Source: Acidobacteriota bacterium
GTDB lineage: Bacteria; Acidobacteriota; Terriglobia; Terriglobales; Acidobacteriaceae
Length of the DNA: 64,000 nt
Direction of reading: 5' to 3'
Assembly: GCA_018268915.1 (NCBI GenBank)
Contig: JAFDVQ010000003.1
Location: 282,286-346,285, forward strand
Position 1 is the stretch's first letter. The number at the start of each line of letters is the position of its first letter. Both the position numbers and the translations under genes were made by a program. Of this stretch, positions 48,939-59,038 are shown piece by piece. Under the pieces are notes generated by a model, which saw only the letters and a list, made by a program, of their open reading frames with translations, did no database searches and was not told the origin of the DNA.

Positions 48939-49868
48939 TTAGTTTTGCGTGGAAAAGACGGATTTAACGACCTGCTGAGGATGTGGCCAGGAGGCAAACA
49001 CTTCGTCGGACAGCCGGGGTGCGTGGTATCCGCGCGGAGAGTTTATTGGCTGTACGGCGATAACCTCTGGAGGCAGCCACTCCGACATGGCGGCACGGTT
49101 ACTGAGAACCGTAGTGCGGCAGCGAAGTAGAGCTCCGAGGTGCATGGGACCTGAATCATTGGCGACGAGGTGAGTACACGAGAGAAGTTCTCTGACGAGA
49201 TCGCCGTCAATCAGGCGAGAGACATCGTTCTCTGACAGGCCGGGCGGCAGTGGATCACCGGGCGCCGCGATTACGCGCACATCGCTGGACTTCTGCAGAA
49301 TCCGGACGAGTTCGGCTGCGTGGGGGTATTGTTTAGATTTCCATTGGGCTCCTACATGAATCGCAACCTTCGCGCTAGACGAGCAGCGCCTTTGGTGATA
49401 GAAACTCGTGATTCGGTCCCAGTCGACCTGTGCGAGATCGGCCCAGGCGCGGTAACGGTTGCGTACGGGCAGCCATGATCTACGGAAGGGGAGGTCGACA
49501 AGGGCGGATCTTTTAGCGAGAAAGGGTAGCCAGCCGTTCATTTTGAGTTGGGAACTGGGAAATAGAGATTTTGCGGCGTGGTAGTCGCGTAGGTCGCCGC
49601 GGATGCTGAGCACTCGTTCCTTTTCATTTTCTGAGCGATGAAATGGAGTTGCGTTTTTCCTGCTGACGTTATTGCGCGAGACGTAGCTGAGATCGACCGG
49701 AATGAGAGCCGGCTGTTTCTGTCCCTGGGCGGCGAAACTGAGGATGGAATGCCAACGGGAATTGCACGCGAGCGCGATGCGGTCCGGATACTGAAGAGCA
49801 GTGGCGAAAGCGATGATCGCGTCGCCTAGGTTCCAGGGCTCGAAGAGGACTGCGTGGGATGGCTTCAT
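48939..49868 (-). CDS. Glycosyltransferase family 9 (heptosyltransferase-like)
   Basis: 309 residues from the ATG at 49868; upstream sequence is unlike protein. The GT9 features are EPWNLGDAIIAFATALQYP (the first strand and the GDxx motif) and HLVANDSGPMHLGALLRCRT, the D-S-G-P-x-H-L nucleotide-sugar binding motif. The family transfers L-glycero-D-manno-heptose from ADP-heptose to LPS. Finding it beside heptose-type activation genes supports a heptose-like or related donor, though the family also uses other sugars. Cytosolic, inner-membrane associated. Confidence 0.88.
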   Translation of the reverse strand: MKPSHAVLFEPWNLGDAIIAFATALQYPDRIALACNSRWHSILSFAAQGQKQPALIPVDLSYVSRNNVSRKNATPFHRSENEKERVLSIRGDLRDYHAAKSLFPSSQLKMNGWLPFLAKRSALVDLPFRRSWLPVRNRYRAWADLAQVDWDRITSFYHQRRCSSSAKVAIHVGAQWKSKQYPHAAELVRILQKSSDVRVIAAPGDPLPPGLSENDVSRLIDGDLVRELLSCTHLVANDSGPMHLGALLRCRTTVLSNRAAMSEWLPPEVIAVQPINSPRGYHAPRLSDEVFASWPHPQQVVKSVFSTQN

Positions 49869-49876
49869 CCAAGTTT

Positions 49877-51133
49877 CTAGAAAGCAGGCGTTTGTTGAGC
49901 GGCCTTTGAAGTAGGGCAGGTCTTGTGACCCGACGATGTTACTGACTGAATGAGCATGGCTTGCGAAAGGAGCCACAAAGCAAATATCAGAAATGGAGCA
50001 TTCGGGAACATCTCGATGTAGTAGATGAGGCCCACTTGAGCGAATATTGCCATCGACTGAACATCTTTGTTCTTTCGGAACAGTTCGTAGGCGCCTTTCG
50101 CAAGGAAACCAGCGAGCAGGCCATAGATGATCACTCCAGCAATTCCCCAATCTGCGTATCCTACGATCCACTGCATGAGACCAGGGGTCGCACCTTCAGA
50201 TTCGGCAGCACCGGGGTAAAGCAACTCGGTTGCTGCCATCGAGCCGAACGAAAAAGGCTTGGCGGCATACAGTGCGCGAGGAACGTAGAACCATAGCGTG
50301 GAAAGAGTCAACGTTCCGTAGTGAAAGCCGAATTCGTGGAATCTGTCGATGAATGCCGCGGAATTTGAAAAGTAGTCAAAGTAAATCAGCGTGTTGATCA
50401 ATTCTGCAGCGGTTCCTTGAAGGATTTGAATCGCCAGGCCGAGAAACAACACACAGGATCCGCAGAGCACCACGAATTTGTTCGATACGGGCTTGATGCA
50501 AGTGTGTACATGGAAGAGCGCCAGCACGAAGTAACTTAGGACAAATGCCTTCGATCCCAGAAAGAGTGCCACGCACGCAAAAGGCACGAGGGAGAAAAAC
50601 GCAGACCCAGCCGTTCGCGCACACCGATTCAGCCGGCATAAAAATGCCAGGATCAACGTCGCCTGGCAAAGGCCCCACAGGATTCCCACTGAAGCACGGT
50701 GGAATTGGTACGCCTCACGGCTACTTGTGATCCACAGCAGTCCAACTCTGCTTGCGATCATTAGTGCCACGTAAAGCAGAAGGAACTCAGTAAGCAGAAC
50801 CATTTCCGCGTTGCGGGAAACGCTTCGATGAAGCTGAACAGGGCGCGCGAATCGAAGGCCCCACGCGAATAGAGATAAGAACGGGGAGGGGCTGATCAGG
50901 AATGGGAGCCCAACGGAACTGAAATACAGAATGTCGAGTGCACAGGTAAAGTTGATAGCTTTCGACGAAACAGATCCGAACAGGTTCAGTTCGGAGTAGA
51001 GCAGAGGGACAACCGATGCAGACATCAGAAAAAAGCCGGCGTAAAAAGCCACCGGGTTCAACAGAGTGCCGTATTTCTTCGACACCAGTGAAACGAAGAT
51101 GATGACTACGATAGCAGTAATCGCAAACCACAT
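49877..51133 (-). CDS. Wzy-like polysaccharide polymerase
   Basis: 418 residues with about ten to twelve membrane segments and little sequence conservation, as is usual for Wzy. A large periplasmic loop at about 250-320 (IDRFHEFGFHYGTLTLSTLWFYVPRALYAAKPFSFGSMAATELLYPG) resembles the loop of O-antigen polymerases. It joins repeat units on the undecaprenyl carrier at the periplasmic face. Position between Wzx and a glycosyltransferase supports the assignment. Confidence 0.78.
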   Translation of the reverse strand: MWFAITAIVVIIFVSLVSKKYGTLLNPVAFYAGFFLMSASVVPLLYSELNLFGSVSSKAINFTCALDILYFSSVGLPFLISPSPFLSLFAWGLRFARPVQLHRSVSRNAEMVLLTEFLLLYVALMIASRVGLLWITSSREAYQFHRASVGILWGLCQATLILAFLCRLNRCARTAGSAFFSLVPFACVALFLGSKAFVLSYFVLALFHVHTCIKPVSNKFVVLCGSCVLFLGLAIQILQGTAAELINTLIYFDYFSNSAAFIDRFHEFGFHYGTLTLSTLWFYVPRALYAAKPFSFGSMAATELLYPGAAESEGATPGLMQWIVGYADWGIAGVIIYGLLAGFLAKGAYELFRKNKDVQSMAIFAQVGLIYYIEMFPNAPFLIFALWLLSQAMLIQSVTSSGHKTCPTSKAAQQTPAF

Positions 51134-51145
51134 TTGAGTTAAGGA

Positions 51146-52528
51146 TTAGACTGACTGGCAGAAAGCACGATCAGTGCGATCATCTGCTGTGAGAGATTGC
51201 GATGCGAATTGCCTATTCAAAGAACGCAAATATCTTGAGTAGGCGCGGGACATGAAGACTGCGAGGAAGAGTGTGGCGGTGAGCTGGCCCAGGGCGGCGC
51301 CAGTGGGGCCGAGGCGGGGCATGAGGGCGAGGTCGGTGGCGAGGAGGAGAAGGAGAGCGGCGGAGATTCCGATGAGGTAGGTTCCGCTGCGGTGGAGGCT
51401 CGGCAGGAAGCTCAGGAATGGGTTGCAGATGGACATGGCGAGAAACAGGATGGCGAAGAGCGGGGAGATCTGGTGGACGATGTTGAGGTGGCGGTGACCG
51501 AGGAGTTCGCAGACGGTGGGGGCGGCGAGCCAGAAGGCTGCGCATCCGATGATTCCGATCGCCGTGCTGGTCAACAAGAATCTGCGGAAGAGTCGTGAGA
51601 GAGATGCGGGATCGTGCGCGACGGCGATGAGCACGGGCATGTAGGTGTTCAACAGACATGCGAGCACGGCGGTGCCGAAGAGATAGAGCCGACTGGCCAT
51701 GGCGTATTGCCCGACAGCCTCAGTGGATGTGTAGCGTGCGAGGAGAACGACGTCCATTCCCTGAAGGATGAAGAGCAGGAGTTGACCTGAGCCGGCTTTG
51801 GCGCCCTGGCGGACGATGTAATTGGTGGTGAGTTGCCGGCCGGCAGGAGTAATTCTCAGTTCAGCTTTGTGGCGGAGAATGCGCATGAGCTGGATTCGGC
51901 CGATGGTGGTGCCGGCGGCGTTGAGAAGGGGAACGAGCCACACACAGCGGGCGACGAGACCTTTGCAGGCAAAAAGCGAGACAAGAAAAAGTCCGAGACC
52001 GAAGGCACGGGTTCGCGCAAGCGCGCCGGGAGCATCGAGTGCGACGGCCATGAAGGTGAGGTCGAGGGACCGAGCGAAGACCATGGCGAATCCCGCGAGG
52101 ATGACCCATGCGACATCGTGCTGGCCGAGACGCCAATAGGCGATAGAGAGGATGGCCGTGACCGGAGTGCAGAGGATTAGGGCCACCGCAATGCGGATGC
52201 GTTGCGCGCGGAGTGCGATGAGGGTGGGATTTCCGCCGGCGTCGCTGATGAGACGCGGTCCGATGAGGTCGATGCCGAGCGCGGTGACCATCATGAGGAC
52301 CTGATAGATGCTGGTGGCTACACTCAGATATCCATACTGGCGATCGGAGAGGATGCGAATAAGCCAGCCATAGATAGCGAATCCGAGGAGGTAGTTGAGG
52401 CCGTCGGCGGTGAGGTAGCCGAAGAAACGGGCCCACACAGAGCTCGTGGGAGCGACGCCGGGTTGGGGAAGAGCTACTGAATCGTGCATCGAAAGATCGG
52501 GCGGCATTGGCTTGGCGGAGGAGCTCAT
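51146..52528 (-). CDS. Wzx-like oligosaccharide flippase
   Basis: 460 residues from the ATG at 52528. About 14 membrane segments; the N-terminal FFGYLTADGLNYLLGFAIYGWLIRILSDRQYGYLSVATSI is typical of the polysaccharide biosynthesis/MATE-like flippase family. It moves undecaprenyl-linked repeat units from the cytosolic to the periplasmic side of the inner membrane. The start immediately follows the stop codon of the chain-length gene. Confidence 0.85.
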   Translation of the reverse strand: MSSSAKPMPPDLSMHDSVALPQPGVAPTSSVWARFFGYLTADGLNYLLGFAIYGWLIRILSDRQYGYLSVATSIYQVLMMVTALGIDLIGPRLISDAGGNPTLIALRAQRIRIAVALILCTPVTAILSIAYWRLGQHDVAWVILAGFAMVFARSLDLTFMAVALDAPGALARTRAFGLGLFLVSLFACKGLVARCVWLVPLLNAAGTTIGRIQLMRILRHKAELRITPAGRQLTTNYIVRQGAKAGSGQLLLFILQGMDVVLLARYTSTEAVGQYAMASRLYLFGTAVLACLLNTYMPVLIAVAHDPASLSRLFRRFLLTSTAIGIIGCAAFWLAAPTVCELLGHRHLNIVHQISPLFAILFLAMSICNPFLSFLPSLHRSGTYLIGISAALLLLLATDLALMPRLGPTGAALGQLTATLFLAVFMSRAYSRYLRSLNRQFASQSLTADDRTDRAFCQSV

Positions 52529-52529
52529 C

Positions 52530-53768
52530 TTATGCGCGGGAGCGAGCGTTGATTGCGGCACGGAGATCGCGCAGCATGAGAGCGGATTCCGGATCGGATC
52601 GCATGACGTCGAGCCATCGATCGAGGAGAGCGAGGGTGCATCCGACGAAGATACCGATGATCAACGAACCAAGAAGGATGAGCAGTCGTTGCGGAGAAGA
52701 GCGGCGATCGGGTGGGATGGCAGACTCGACTACCTGGATGACGACGGCATCTTTGGCTTCGTCGAGGCGGGCAGCGTCGTATTGCCGGAGGAGCATGTCG
52801 TACAAGGCTTGCTGGTAGCGGAGTTCGTGATCGGCCCGCAGATATTCGAGTCCGGCGGAGGGGACGTCCTGCAAGGCGAGGTTTGCAGAATTCGAGGAGT
52901 GGTTGGATTGCTGGAGGCGCGCGATCTCGCCCTGCAAAGCTTCGAGTTCGCGTTCGGCCAGAGCAAGATCAGGATTGCGTTCGGTGGAATAGGAGCGAAG
53001 GGCCTGAACCTCGACCTGCTTTGCGGAGGCTCGGGCGCGAACCGCAGCGAGGCTTTCGATCATGACTTTGGCCTGGGAATCGAGCTGGACGAGGCCCTTT
53101 TGCATTTGCACGGTTTGAAATTGCTGCTGGGCGTTTACGAGTGCGTCTTTGGACTGCCTGAGTTGGTCTTCGTAGAAGAAGCGGCGCTGCGAGGCTTCAG
53201 TAAGTGCGATCTTTTTGGTCAGGCTGCGGAGCTCGTCGGTGTAGGCGTTTGCCATTGCGGCGGCGCGGGCTTTGTCGCGATCGGTAACGGAGATTGCGAT
53301 GAGGCCGTTTTTTTCTGAGAGCACGGCTGACCTTTTGGCGAGCCTCTTGCGGGCGACGGTCATATCGCGGGAACCATAGAGCTTTACGAGGTCGAAATGC
53401 TGGATGACGGCGTCTGCTATGGGCCGGGAAGTCAGTAGCGCGACGTAGAGGTCATTGGGATTCTTGAGGGCGAGACCTCCGCTTGCTATCGCTGCGAGAG
53501 CGCCAGGGGAGGAAGCCACCATCTGGCCCATCAGCAATGTGGAGGATGATTGCGTTTGCTGCGGCGGCATGATTTTCGCGGTCGCGGTGTATCGGACTGG
53601 AAGAGCAAATGAGAGGACGAGGCCCAATGCGAGCGCGACTGCGACGACTCGCGCGATGAGAACTTTTCGAAGAGCAAGTTGCGTGAGCACGTCGAGGATG
53701 GTGACTTCGCGATCGCGGAAGACAGGCTCGACGCTTGCGCGGGTTGGTTCAGAGATGGTGGTAGACAT
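52530..53768 (-). CDS. Chain-length determinant / tyrosine-kinase-like Wzz protein
   Basis: 412 residues. A cytosolic start is followed by a membrane helix (LIARVVAVALALGLVLSFALPV), a periplasmic alpha-helical region with long coiled-coil segments (about 170-330, for example VNAQQQFQTVQMQKGLVQLD), and a C-terminal membrane helix (SPQRLLILLGSLIIGIFVG). FALPVRYTATAKIMPPQQTQSS and the GNVR-like region match Wzz/chain-length proteins of exopolysaccharide systems. No kinase domain is present. It controls polymer length with the polymerase. Confidence 0.88.
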   Translation of the reverse strand: MSTTISEPTRASVEPVFRDREVTILDVLTQLALRKVLIARVVAVALALGLVLSFALPVRYTATAKIMPPQQTQSSSTLLMGQMVASSPGALAAIASGGLALKNPNDLYVALLTSRPIADAVIQHFDLVKLYGSRDMTVARKRLAKRSAVLSEKNGLIAISVTDRDKARAAAMANAYTDELRSLTKKIALTEASQRRFFYEDQLRQSKDALVNAQQQFQTVQMQKGLVQLDSQAKVMIESLAAVRARASAKQVEVQALRSYSTERNPDLALAERELEALQGEIARLQQSNHSSNSANLALQDVPSAGLEYLRADHELRYQQALYDMLLRQYDAARLDEAKDAVVIQVVESAIPPDRRSSPQRLLILLGSLIIGIFVGCTLALLDRWLDVMRSDPESALMLRDLRAAINARSRA

Positions 53769-53779
53769 TGGGAGTCTAA

Positions 53780-56242
53780 TCAGCGAGTCGTGCCGATGAC
53801 GGCGCCGGTCATGGCCGTTTGAGACAGGATCTGAGTGAGATAGGGAAGCTGCTGCATGAAGCTGGTGGGCGACTTGAGCTTTGTGGGAACGACGATGGAG
53901 TCCCCGGGAAGCATGGCGAGGCTGTCGAAGCTGCTTCCCCAGAGGCTATCGCGGTGCTGGCGACTGATGACGGTGCCGTCGGCGCGGATGAGGAAGGCGC
54001 GCTTGACGTCAGCCTGGCGGGTGGGACCGCCCGCATCTTTGAGATAAGAGGAGACGCGGCGGTGCTGCTCGTAGCGGAAGGCGTTCTCGTTATAAACCGC
54101 GCCTGAGACTTGCACCGTGCTCATGCGGGCGGGAACGAGATAAGAGTCGCCGTCTTCGAGAGGAAAGTCGGGGATGTCGGTGATGGCGGTGGCAGTCGGC
54201 TTGAGGTCGAGAACGATGCGGCCCGTGGGGTGAACCGCCGAGAGCTGATTGATCACCGCCTGCTGCGCACTGAACTGCGCCTGTTGTTCGGCCGTGCTGG
54301 CAGGAGTGAGGGAGTTGGCGGATGCGTAACGTGCAGCCAGTTCTCGCTGCATCTGCATAGTGGAGAGTCGAAGTTCCTGCTCCTGCGCGGCGCGGGTTGA
54401 TTCGCGCGAAAGCTGCGAGCCATACAGGTAGGAATGAGGCGTGAGACCACCGGCACGCTCGACGAGGTGGCGAAGGGTTTCTCCGGGGTCGATGCGGTAG
54501 ACGCCAGGGGCGTTGACTTCTCCCCCAACACGGACGAATGCAGCGTGCTTGTCCTGCGGCAGCGGTACGTCTTTGCGGGAGAAGATGGTGAGGATGTCTC
54601 CGGATTGAAGCTGCTGGTTGTCAGGAGATGATGGCTGATCGATGGCATTGCCGAGGTTCAAGGGGATGATTCGGGTGCTGAGGTCCCTGGGGTCGCGGCG
54701 TTCGATGGCGGCGTACTCCCAATTGATGTCGGCGCTGGCCTGTTCTATGTCGGCGATGACGTCGGGCACCTGAAGATTGCTGCGGGGAGAGGGACGGTCC
54801 CAGCGGTCGCGTGAACGCGGCTTGTTGATTTCGGACGGGGTCTTCGCAAGTTGCTGCTCATTTGCGTATGGCGAAGAGAGGAGCTGGCGCTGCGTGTCGG
54901 CATATGGTGACGAGAGGCTGGTCTGGGGAGTCAAGCTGTTGAGCGCTGAACGATCCTGAGGCTGCTCGGAGGTGTTGGGCATCATGCCGGCGAGGAAGTT
55001 TTGCTGGTTCCAGTAGTCGCGGGTGAGAAGCCGATCGCGAGTGGGGATGAGGTCGGATACGCGCATGCCTTCGTGCCAGAGATAACGGCCCGGCTGAGCG
55101 ACGTGTCCACGGAGTGTGATTGCGTTGTCGAATTTGGGTGAAATTGGAAAGATGCGGAGAATGTCGCCGTCACGGAGCTCCCGTTGCAGACCAGCGTTGT
55201 CGAGAGCGAACTCGTCTACCTGGCGGCGGCGGTGGTCCTGAACGCGTTCGAGGAGTGCACGGTCGTCGCTGGCGAGATTGGAGAGGCCTGCGACAGTGCT
55301 GAGGACGGACTGAACTGTGCTGCCATTCTTCAATTCGTAGATGCCCGGTTCTTTGACGCTGCCAAGGATGGCCACCTGCGGGCCGACGGGAGGAATGTAG
55401 ACGACATCCCCATTGAGAAGCTGCATGTCGTGGGATTTGTCGCCACTGCGCAGCAGGTCGTAGATGTCGAAGTCGGAGATGAGGGTGTTGCTGCGGCGGA
55501 GTTCGATTTGGCGCATCGAGCCGGTTGCAGAAGGGCCTCCGGAGGCAAAGATTGCGTTGACGAGTGTGCTGAGCGAGCTGACGGTGTAGACGCCGGGCTG
55601 GCGGGCGCTGCCGAGAACGAAGATCTGGATGGACCGCAGCTGGCCGAGGGTGACGCTGACTTCGAAGTCTTTGTAGAGTTTGCCGATAGAGGAGTGGATA
55701 TAAGTTTGGAGCTGGTCGTAGCGAAGACCGGCGGGAGTGAGTGATCCGACCTTGGGAAGAAAGACCTGGCCGTTGCGATCGATGACGACGCGAGTTTCGA
55801 GTTCAACCTTGCCCCAGACGCGAACCAGCAACTCGTCGCCGGGAGCGAGAACGTAATCGGCTGGAACGGGAACGCGGTCGATGGGCGCGAAGGTTGTGGG
55901 TGCATCGCTGAAGAGCTGGCGGCAGTAGACGGGGACGGGGTGGCCGGCGGCGTCTTCGACGAAGGATTCGAACTCGGATTTTGTGAGCGGGGGAGGTGGG
56001 TTGTTTCGCTGGCTGCGTTCGATTCCGGGATAGGCCGGCTGGGTTGCGGGATAACTGGTCGAGAACGGGTCGACGTACGGAGTTATTCCCTGGAGGTTCT
56101 CAAAGCTTGGCACGCTGGCGCTTGATGGAGGCGAGGTCAGTCCTGAAGGGACAGTATCTCTGACGGGGGCGGACGGAGGCACCGACTGTGCAACGCAGAT
56201 GGAGGCCATGAAAAGAAAAACGAGATAGGTTTTGAAGAACAT
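53780..56242 (-). CDS. Wza-like outer-membrane polysaccharide export protein (SLBB repeats)
   Basis: 820 residues. Signal peptide (MFFKTYLVFLFMASICVAQS) without a clear lipobox. A polysaccharide export domain lies at about 120-190 (DYVLAPGDELLVRVWGKVEL). Several SLBB domains follow: about 200-240 (IQIFVLGSARQPGVYTVS), 285-330 (VAILGSVKEPGIYELKNGS), 370-400, 575-620 (RVGGEVNAPGVYRIDPGETL) and a C-terminal one (VQVSGAVYNENAFRYEQH). A low-complexity segment at about 415-495 includes a duplicated S-S-P-Y-A unit and is rich in Gln, Ser, Arg and Pro; it may be disordered. Longer than Wza of E. coli (about 380) but like large exporters of Myxobacteria and Acidobacteria. It exports polymer across the outer membrane. 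Confidence 0.88.
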   Translation of the reverse strand: MFFKTYLVFLFMASICVAQSVPPSAPVRDTVPSGLTSPPSSASVPSFENLQGITPYVDPFSTSYPATQPAYPGIERSQRNNPPPPLTKSEFESFVEDAAGHPVPVYCRQLFSDAPTTFAPIDRVPVPADYVLAPGDELLVRVWGKVELETRVVIDRNGQVFLPKVGSLTPAGLRYDQLQTYIHSSIGKLYKDFEVSVTLGQLRSIQIFVLGSARQPGVYTVSSLSTLVNAIFASGGPSATGSMRQIELRRSNTLISDFDIYDLLRSGDKSHDMQLLNGDVVYIPPVGPQVAILGSVKEPGIYELKNGSTVQSVLSTVAGLSNLASDDRALLERVQDHRRRQVDEFALDNAGLQRELRDGDILRIFPISPKFDNAITLRGHVAQPGRYLWHEGMRVSDLIPTRDRLLTRDYWNQQNFLAGMMPNTSEQPQDRSALNSLTPQTSLSSPYADTQRQLLSSPYANEQQLAKTPSEINKPRSRDRWDRPSPRSNLQVPDVIADIEQASADINWEYAAIERRDPRDLSTRIIPLNLGNAIDQPSSPDNQQLQSGDILTIFSRKDVPLPQDKHAAFVRVGGEVNAPGVYRIDPGETLRHLVERAGGLTPHSYLYGSQLSRESTRAAQEQELRLSTMQMQRELAARYASANSLTPASTAEQQAQFSAQQAVINQLSAVHPTGRIVLDLKPTATAITDIPDFPLEDGDSYLVPARMSTVQVSGAVYNENAFRYEQHRRVSSYLKDAGGPTRQADVKRAFLIRADGTVISRQHRDSLWGSSFDSLAMLPGDSIVVPTKLKSPTSFMQQLPYLTQILSQTAMTGAVIGTTR

Positions 56243-56285
56243 CGGAATGATTGCGGTTCGTTTTGAGGAATGCGAAGGACCCGAA

Positions 56286-58196
56286 CTAGTCGGAGATAGA
56301 GGCCACTGGCTGAGTGTCTTCGATGTCGAGGATGCGGCGAAGGAGATGAGCGCTGGGGTTGTAGTCGATTACCAGTTCCTTAATGGTGACGACGAGGCGG
56401 CTCATATCGCGGGCTGCACAAATTGCGCGGAGCGAGCCTATCCACGTGAGCACATCGATATCGGGGTTGGTGCTGCCGACGAAGATGCGGATCTTCTCGT
56501 GTTGCGTGGCGACTGTGTCTTCGGTGAGGGAACTGAGCTCTTCGTAGAGTTTTTCGCCAGGGCGCATGCCGGTGTATTCGATCTTGATTTCGTCACCGGG
56601 TTTGAGGCCGGAGAGGAGAATCAGGTTTCTGGCGAGGTCTACGATTTTGACGGGCTGGCCCATATCAAGAACGCAGATCTGACCGCCTTCGCCAATGGCG
56701 GAGGCCTGAAGGACGAGCTGGCATGCTTCGGGAATGGTCATGAAGAAACGGCGCATGTCAGGATGCGTGACGGTGACGGGACCGCCTGCTCGGATCTGCT
56801 TTTTGAAGGTGGGGATGACGCTGCCATTTGAGCCGAGAACATTGCCGAATCGGACCGTGATGAATTGAGTGCCGCCATTCTGGAGGCTGGAGAGGAGGAG
56901 TTCGGCAAGTCGCTTGGTGGCGCCCATGATGTTGGTGGGGCGGACGGCCTTGTCAGAGGAGATCATGACGAAATCTTCGACGCCGTTATCAAGCGATGCC
57001 TGCGCGAGGTTATAAGTGCCGAGAACGTTGTTTTCGACGGCTTCGAAGACGTGCGTTTCCATGAGAGGAACGTGCTTGTATGCCGCGGCATGAAAGACGA
57101 CTGCGGGCTGATGTTTACGGAAGACTTCGTCGAGACGGGCGCGGCTCTGAATAGTTCCGATTTCGGGATGGAAAGGGATTTCTGGAAAGGAGCGCTTCAT
57201 CTCCTGATCAATATCGAAGAGCGGAGACTCTGCCATTTCGAATCCGACAATTCCGGCGGGGCGGAAACGGGCAATCTGGCGGCAGAGTTCAGAGCCGATG
57301 GAGCCAGCGGCGCCGGTGACCATTATCATTCTGCCGGCGATGGTGCTGCGAATCTGCTTCTCTTCGAGGTGGACGGGAGTGCGGCCAAGCAGGTCTTCGA
57401 CTGCCACTTCACGGATCTGGCCTGCGAGGCCGTGGCCCTCGATGATCTCTCCAAGGCCAGGGACAGTTTTGCATTCCACGTCCGCGGCGTGGCAGAGTTC
57501 CAGGATTCGGGTCATTTGAACGCCAGACGCAGAGGGTATGGCGATGAGGATGATTTCGATGTCGCGCTCTTTTACCAGGGAGGCGACGTTTGCACCGCCA
57601 CCAAGAACAGGGACGCCGTTGATGAGAACGCCTTTTTTCACGAGATGATCGTCGAGGAATCCGCAGACCTTGTAGGCGAGGCGCGGGTTGTTCCGTATCT
57701 CGCGGAGCAGGGTGATGCCGGCGTCGCCTGCTCCGTAGATGAGAGCACGCTTTTCAGGCTTGGTGCCGTGACCGTTGTGACTTTCAGCGATGAGGCGAAC
57801 GGCGACTCGACCTCCGGCTGTGCCGACTATGCAGACGACTAGATCGATGAGATAGATGGAGCGCGGGAAACCGTTGGGAGCCAGGAGGAGGATGATCGGG
57901 TAGCTGGCGATGCTTCCGATCAGGTTTGTCAGCAGGATCCTGTAGGCATCCCGAACGGAGACGTAGCGATATCCCCTGCGATCAAGCCTGGCAAAGTGAA
58001 AGGCAATGCTCTTGATCACGATCCAGACCGGGATGGCGGAGAAGACGAATCGGTGACCGGATCTGGGAAGGGTGAAGTCGAAGCGGAGGAGGAAGGCAAA
58101 AAGGCCGGACGCGGCAAAGGTGGCGACCTGCGAGACACCCAAAAAGACCAGGCGCAGTGTCCTTTTACGCGCTAGTTCTTTGACTGTTCTGGGCAT
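56286..58196 (-). CDS. Membrane-bound nucleotide-sugar 4,6-dehydratase (CapD/FlaA1/WbpM type)
   Basis: 636 residues from the ATG at 58196. Four N-terminal membrane helices (about 12-120) precede a first NAD-binding domain (ALIYGAGDAGITLLREI) and the catalytic dehydratase domain (MVTGAAGSIGSELCRQIARF). The catalytic region reads SSDKAVRPTNIMGATKR, with Met in place of Tyr, as in WbpM and FlaA1-long forms. The enzyme makes UDP-4-keto-6-deoxy-GlcNAc-like intermediates from UDP-GlcNAc, often for the first sugar of the repeat unit. It leads the polysaccharide structural genes after TetR. Confidence 0.92.
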   Translation of the reverse strand: MPRTVKELARKRTLRLVFLGVSQVATFAASGLFAFLLRFDFTLPRSGHRFVFSAIPVWIVIKSIAFHFARLDRRGYRYVSVRDAYRILLTNLIGSIASYPIILLLAPNGFPRSIYLIDLVVCIVGTAGGRVAVRLIAESHNGHGTKPEKRALIYGAGDAGITLLREIRNNPRLAYKVCGFLDDHLVKKGVLINGVPVLGGGANVASLVKERDIEIILIAIPSASGVQMTRILELCHAADVECKTVPGLGEIIEGHGLAGQIREVAVEDLLGRTPVHLEEKQIRSTIAGRMIMVTGAAGSIGSELCRQIARFRPAGIVGFEMAESPLFDIDQEMKRSFPEIPFHPEIGTIQSRARLDEVFRKHQPAVVFHAAAYKHVPLMETHVFEAVENNVLGTYNLAQASLDNGVEDFVMISSDKAVRPTNIMGATKRLAELLLSSLQNGGTQFITVRFGNVLGSNGSVIPTFKKQIRAGGPVTVTHPDMRRFFMTIPEACQLVLQASAIGEGGQICVLDMGQPVKIVDLARNLILLSGLKPGDEIKIEYTGMRPGEKLYEELSSLTEDTVATQHEKIRIFVGSTNPDIDVLTWIGSLRAICAARDMSRLVVTIKELVIDYNPSAHLLRRILDIEDTQPVASISD

Positions 58197-58282
58197 GGTT
58201 TCTCTTTCGTATCGAATGCAAGTGAGAGCTGTGAACTTGAGCGACGATCGTGGTGTGCGAATGAGGTGAACCTGATGGGCGG

Positions 58283-58933
58283 CTATGCGGGGAGTTCCAT
58301 CGGGAGCGTCTGCTCTGTCTGAACATGGTCTTTGTCCGACGGCAGCAGCGCGCCAAGCCAAAACTGCGTGTAGGTATCTACGACTTCGCGCAAGTCCAGC
58401 CTGGAGATGTGGCAGCCATCGATGAGCTTGGAGAGTTCCGGCTGGGCAAGGACGGTGAGCGCCATCCCGAGCGTGGTGATTGCGGGATTGAGATTCCGGA
58501 TCGCCCCGGATTCGACGTTCTTGTGCAGGTAGCTGGAGATTGCAGTGAAGAGCGGAGTGAGATGTTGACGGCAGACTTCTTCAGCTTTTCCGTGAACCTC
58601 GAGAAGAGCCACCGCAACCAGGCGCATCAGTTCGGGTGAGAAGGTGGCGGTGTCAATGAGGATATTGAGAATGCGAGGCAGGACGACTTCGGGCGCAGCT
58701 TTTCTGCTGCTGAGCTCAAGGGCGTTGAAGCGCGGCTGCACTGAATCGAAGCAGGACGCCAATGCCGCCCAGAAGATGTCTTCCTTGTGTTCGAAGTAGC
58801 GAAAGAGGGTGACTTCGCTGACGTCTGCCAGGCGAGCGATATCCCGGGTGCTGGTGCCGTGGTATCCCTGGCGAGAGAAGAGTGCAATTGCTGCACGCGT
58901 GATTCGCGAGGGGACTTCTGTTTTTCTGGGCAT
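58283..58933 (-). CDS. TetR-family transcriptional regulator
   Basis: 216 residues. The TetR N-terminal HTH: ITRAAIALFSRQGYHGTSTRDIARLADVSEVTLFRYFEHKEDIFWA, including the recognition helix (residues about 32-52). The C-terminal ligand domain is not diagnostic. It lies within the polysaccharide operon between the NusG-like gene and the CapD-type dehydratase, the typical place of a local regulator, and may control the operon. Ligand unknown. Confidence 0.9.
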   Translation of the reverse strand: MPRKTEVPSRITRAAIALFSRQGYHGTSTRDIARLADVSEVTLFRYFEHKEDIFWAALASCFDSVQPRFNALELSSRKAAPEVVLPRILNILIDTATFSPELMRLVAVALLEVHGKAEEVCRQHLTPLFTAISSYLHKNVESGAIRNLNPAITTLGMALTVLAQPELSKLIDGCHISRLDLREVVDTYTQFWLGALLPSDKDHVQTEQTLPMELPA

Positions 58934-59038
58934 GCTAGATCCGGACTCGGAATGAGACGAATGAGTTGCGGAGATTTCTTGAGTTGCGGAGCATTGGATG
59001 GTGAGACATGCGAGGGGAGAGCAGGATGTAGGCGAGTT

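Noticed and set aside
56865..57842. A 325-codon open frame antisense to the CapD-type dehydratase
   Set aside because: Same cause as above; the minus-strand gene is certain.
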